NCBI RefSeq assembly: GCF_000497245.1
Contig: NZ_AWTC01000012.1
Span: 1 to 64,000, forward strand
DNA: 64,000 nt
Reading direction: 5' to 3'
Source: Sporolactobacillus laevolacticus DSM 442
GTDB taxonomy: Bacteria > Bacillota > Bacilli > Bacillales > Sporolactobacillaceae
Part shown: in pieces, positions 62,196 to 64,000 of the stretch
Position numbering within the stretch: position 1 is the first letter of the stretch
How the letters are laid out: every line of letters starts with the position of its first letter
Position numbers and translations under genes: made by a program
Notes under the pieces: generated by a model
What the model was told of the DNA's origin: nothing
What the model saw: the letters and a program-made list of their open reading frames with translations, nothing else
Databases searched by the model: none

Positions 62196-63005
62196 TTAGC
62201 TCTCCTTTCCCAATTCTGTCGTCCGTTTGATCGCTGCCAACACCGCATTCTGGACGCCTGCCGCAAAATCACTAGCATCCAACTCATGCTGAGCAGCAAT
62301 GCCAACCCCACCTGCTGAATTGTTGATATCCAACAACTCATAAGGATGTTTGCCTGTGATCTCCAGCATTTTCGCCGCGCCCTGCAAATTCTCAAGTGCT
62401 ATTTCGTTTGCTTGTTTTCTCGATAAGCCGCCAAGAACACCGGCGTTTGTTAAGGCAAGATAAAAGTTGTAAATATAATTTGGTCCCGCTATTGCGTAAC
62501 CTGTGTAAATATCAATTTGTTTTTCAGGAATGTAATCGACTTTCCCGAAGCTCTTCAGAAATTCATCCACATCCTCTTGCCTCGCCGACGCATTCAAAGC
62601 TACGCCGGAAACTCCGAATCCCGTATCCGTGAGTGTATTCGGAATAATACGTACAACTGGATAATCCTCATCTCCGATTGCGTCCGTCAATTGTTCAATC
62701 GTGACACCAGCAACAATAGAGATAATTGTTTTCTTTTGGCCGCTTGCACCAATCTGCTTGGAAATGCCTGCCCAGTCATCTTGTGGGCGAACACCGAGCA
62801 GAATTAAATCAGAATCCTTTAATGCTTGAGTTTGAAATTCCCGGCTGGTTGAAATGTGATAAGTATCTGCTAAATAGCGCACCCGATCCGGACTGATATC
62901 GACCACATGCGTCGTCTCAGGAGAAGTCGCCTGATTTTTTAGCGATGCACGAATGATTGCCTCAACCATTTGGCCGCCGCCAATGGCATACAATGATTTC
63001 GTCAT
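62196..63005 (-). CDS. Pyrroline-5-carboxylate reductase-like protein (ProC/ComER family)
   Basis: 269 residues from ATG at 63005 behind TGGAGG. Rossmann motif AIGGGQMVEAIIRA, conserved VRIIPNT and the C-terminal dimer helix (QHELDASDFAAGVQNAVLAAIKRT) are ProC-like; the start LYAIGGGQM differs from the usual GAGNM. True ProC reduces pyrroline-5-carboxylate to proline; ComER-type relatives have other roles. It is the first gene of the operon and separates it from a GntR-like palindrome. Confidence 0.87.
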   Translation of the reverse strand: MTKSLYAIGGGQMVEAIIRASLKNQATSPETTHVVDISPDRVRYLADTYHISTSREFQTQALKDSDLILLGVRPQDDWAGISKQIGASGQKKTIISIVAGVTIEQLTDAIGDEDYPVVRIIPNTLTDTGFGVSGVALNASARQEDVDEFLKSFGKVDYIPEKQIDIYTGYAIAGPNYIYNFYLALTNAGVLGGLSRKQANEIALENLQGAAKMLEITGKHPYELLDINNSAGGVGIAAQHELDASDFAAGVQNAVLAAIKRTTELGKES

Positions 63006-63602
63006 AGTCTTTCTAACCTCCATTTTGATAAAGAAGAAAACTCGGTCCTGTGATTCAGATTGTGTATACCTGCAATCCATTAGGTCAAAATGAACCATTT
63101 CCTTTAACTCTTAATGGTATGTTATCTGAAAAATCAGATTTAGTCAAATATTCCATAATTATCCAACACTATACATGGCTTGTATACAACATATGGACAT
63201 TATTTAAATTGACTTTCATGATTACCAACTTATCAAATTAATGTGGTATATCCTATATTAATAGTATGCTTTTTAGCTGTCAATTGATTTCTTCCGCTGT
63301 TCATTCACCCTGTTGCAATCTGCTTGAGGTCTTAAAAGTGCAGAAAAAAACGTATTCACACTGCAACCGCACACACGCACAGCCATTTGGTGCTGCGAAG
63401 CAGATCCTTTCAGGCAGAATAAAATCTTGCATTTGGCAGAAACTGGTAGATGGCTTTCTCGAAAAAAAACTCGAGAGGATTTTATTCCCTCTCGAGTTTT
63501 TTGTGGAGACTACTTTTTGGGACAGCCTCGTCCTAAACAGAAACCATTCGTTAACTTGATTTTCTCAGTACAGATTCAGGTACTTAGCACCGCATCAACG
63601 AC
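63006..63602. other. Intergenic region with operator and terminators
   Basis: Nearly 600 bases. TTGTATACAA (63180-63189), a perfect palindrome of the GntR/FadR type, lies in the leader of the operon on the minus strand. No small gene was recognised. Confidence 0.5.
63462..63503. terminator. Bidirectional terminator
   Basis: AAAACTCGAGAGG pairs with CCTCTCGAGTTTT with A and T runs on the two sides; placed between the ABC-F gene and the operon promoter. Confidence 0.85.
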
Positions 63603-64000
63603 TCATCTTTGATGCGGTTTCCCCATTTCTCTTTTTTCTTTTAATAGCCGCTGAAATTCTTCCTCTAGTTCTGGAGAAGGCTCAATACTCAACCTGCTGA
63701 GTACCTCCGTTATTTTTGTTTCGAGGACCAATCGCTTTTCCTTATCGTCATCGCGCACTTTTTTCGGTTTATCGTTTTTCCATTGTCGATAGGTTCCTTC
63801 AAATACGTGAATCGTCTGACTGCGGATTTCCAGGATCCGTGTTGCGATGTTTTCGATGAACCGGCGATCATGGGAAACAAAAATGACGCTTCCTTCATAG
63901 TCCTTAAGCAGCGACTCTAATGCAGCGACGGCTTCCATATCCAGATAATTCGTCGGTTCATCCAGAATCAATGTGTTCATGTCGCTCAAAAACACTTTAG
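63603..64000 (-). CDS. ABC-F family ATPase, C-terminal part
   Basis: The last 130-odd residues of a gene that runs beyond the window. Visible: VFLSDMNTLILDEPTNYLDMEAVAALESLL (Walker B with the ABC-F DEPTNYLD motif), VIFVSHDRRFIENIATRILEI (H-loop) and a charged C-terminal tail. ABC-F proteins act on the ribosome, in translation factor or antibiotic-resistance (ARE) roles; the form PTNYLD followed by EALE-like resembles the resistance branch (Vga/Lsa/Msr), but the missing N-terminal part is needed to decide. The frame is open to the edge. Confidence 0.9.
   Translation of the reverse strand, partial: KVFLSDMNTLILDEPTNYLDMEAVAALESLLKDYEGSVIFVSHDRRFIENIATRILEIRSQTIHVFEGTYRQWKNDKPKKVRDDDKEKRLVLETKITEVLSRLSIEPSPELEEEFQRLLKEKREMGKPHQR

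Noticed and set aside
1-64000. CRISPR arrays, tRNA, rRNA, prophage or intact IS elements
   Set aside because: No regular spaced repeats, cloverleaf-like genes, phage structural genes or transposases were seen on either strand.

Overview
The window looks like a chromosomal stretch of a low-GC, spore-former-type Bacillota (class Bacilli). This is an inference from AGGAGG-type ribosome binding sites with frequent GTG/TTG starts, a T-box leader, compact monocistronic genes separated by Rho-independent hairpins, and Bacillus-like homologues (MurI, Lgt, ThrD-type aspartate kinase, HemY/CgoX, DUF1540). A secreted S53 (sedolisin) protease would fit Sporolactobacillaceae or a related acid-tolerant group, but nothing here fixes the genus. 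There is no rRNA, tRNA, CRISPR array or intact insertion sequence.

Layout. 1-0.4 kb: T-box leader on the minus strand; its gene lies outside the window. 0.5-7.6 kb: EamA exporter, MurI, ketopantoate reductase, small enzymes, and an unusual ACT-domain/MFS fusion with a divergent LysR regulator. 7.7-10.2 kb: the most striking locus. It holds a secreted S53 protease, a 42-codon exported peptide containing SDLPFED, and a convergent HTH-TPR regulator that closely resembles PlcR. A perfect PlcR-box consensus (TATGNANNNNTNCATA) lies between the protease and peptide genes, so this reads as a PlcR-PapR type quorum-sensing cassette. 10.4-26.8 kb: mixed housekeeping and accessory genes with TetR and MarR units that carry palindromic operators, a PfkB kinase, an AEC carrier, an NlpC/P60-LysM hydrolase, a TSUP exporter with a TrmB regulator, HemY/CgoX and two more EamA exporters.

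26.9-37.2 kb: an AT-rich catabolic region. An amino-acid ABC importer and an ornithine-cyclodeaminase-family protein are transcribed leftward. A GckA-type glycerate 2-kinase, overlapping a divergent enolase paralogue that lacks the usual catalytic acid, is transcribed rightward, followed by GntR and RpiR regulators, an EamA exporter and an AraC regulator. 37.2-45.3 kb: a pentapeptide-repeat protein with a Cys-rich head, a DHA2 exporter with a large extracytoplasmic insertion and its TetR regulator, a degenerate IS200/IS605-like end, Lgt, and an aldo-keto reductase/YciI pair with an IclR regulator. 45.3-56.3 kb: a PNPOx-like flavoprotein with a divergent MocR regulator, a phosphodiesterase-fold enzyme, an MFS gene remnant, LysR/SDR/PfpI genes, aspartate kinase and aspartate-type aminotransferase, and a shortened FtsH-like membrane protease.

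56.3-63.1 kb: one leftward eight-gene operon (ProC-like reductase, VOC protein, amino-acid ABC importer with two permeases, SDR, uroporphyrinogen-decarboxylase-family protein) that looks like an uptake-plus-catabolism unit of unknown substrate. The right edge carries the 3' end of an ABC-F ATPase gene.

All functions are assigned by reading the sequence and recalling family motifs; no database search was run.
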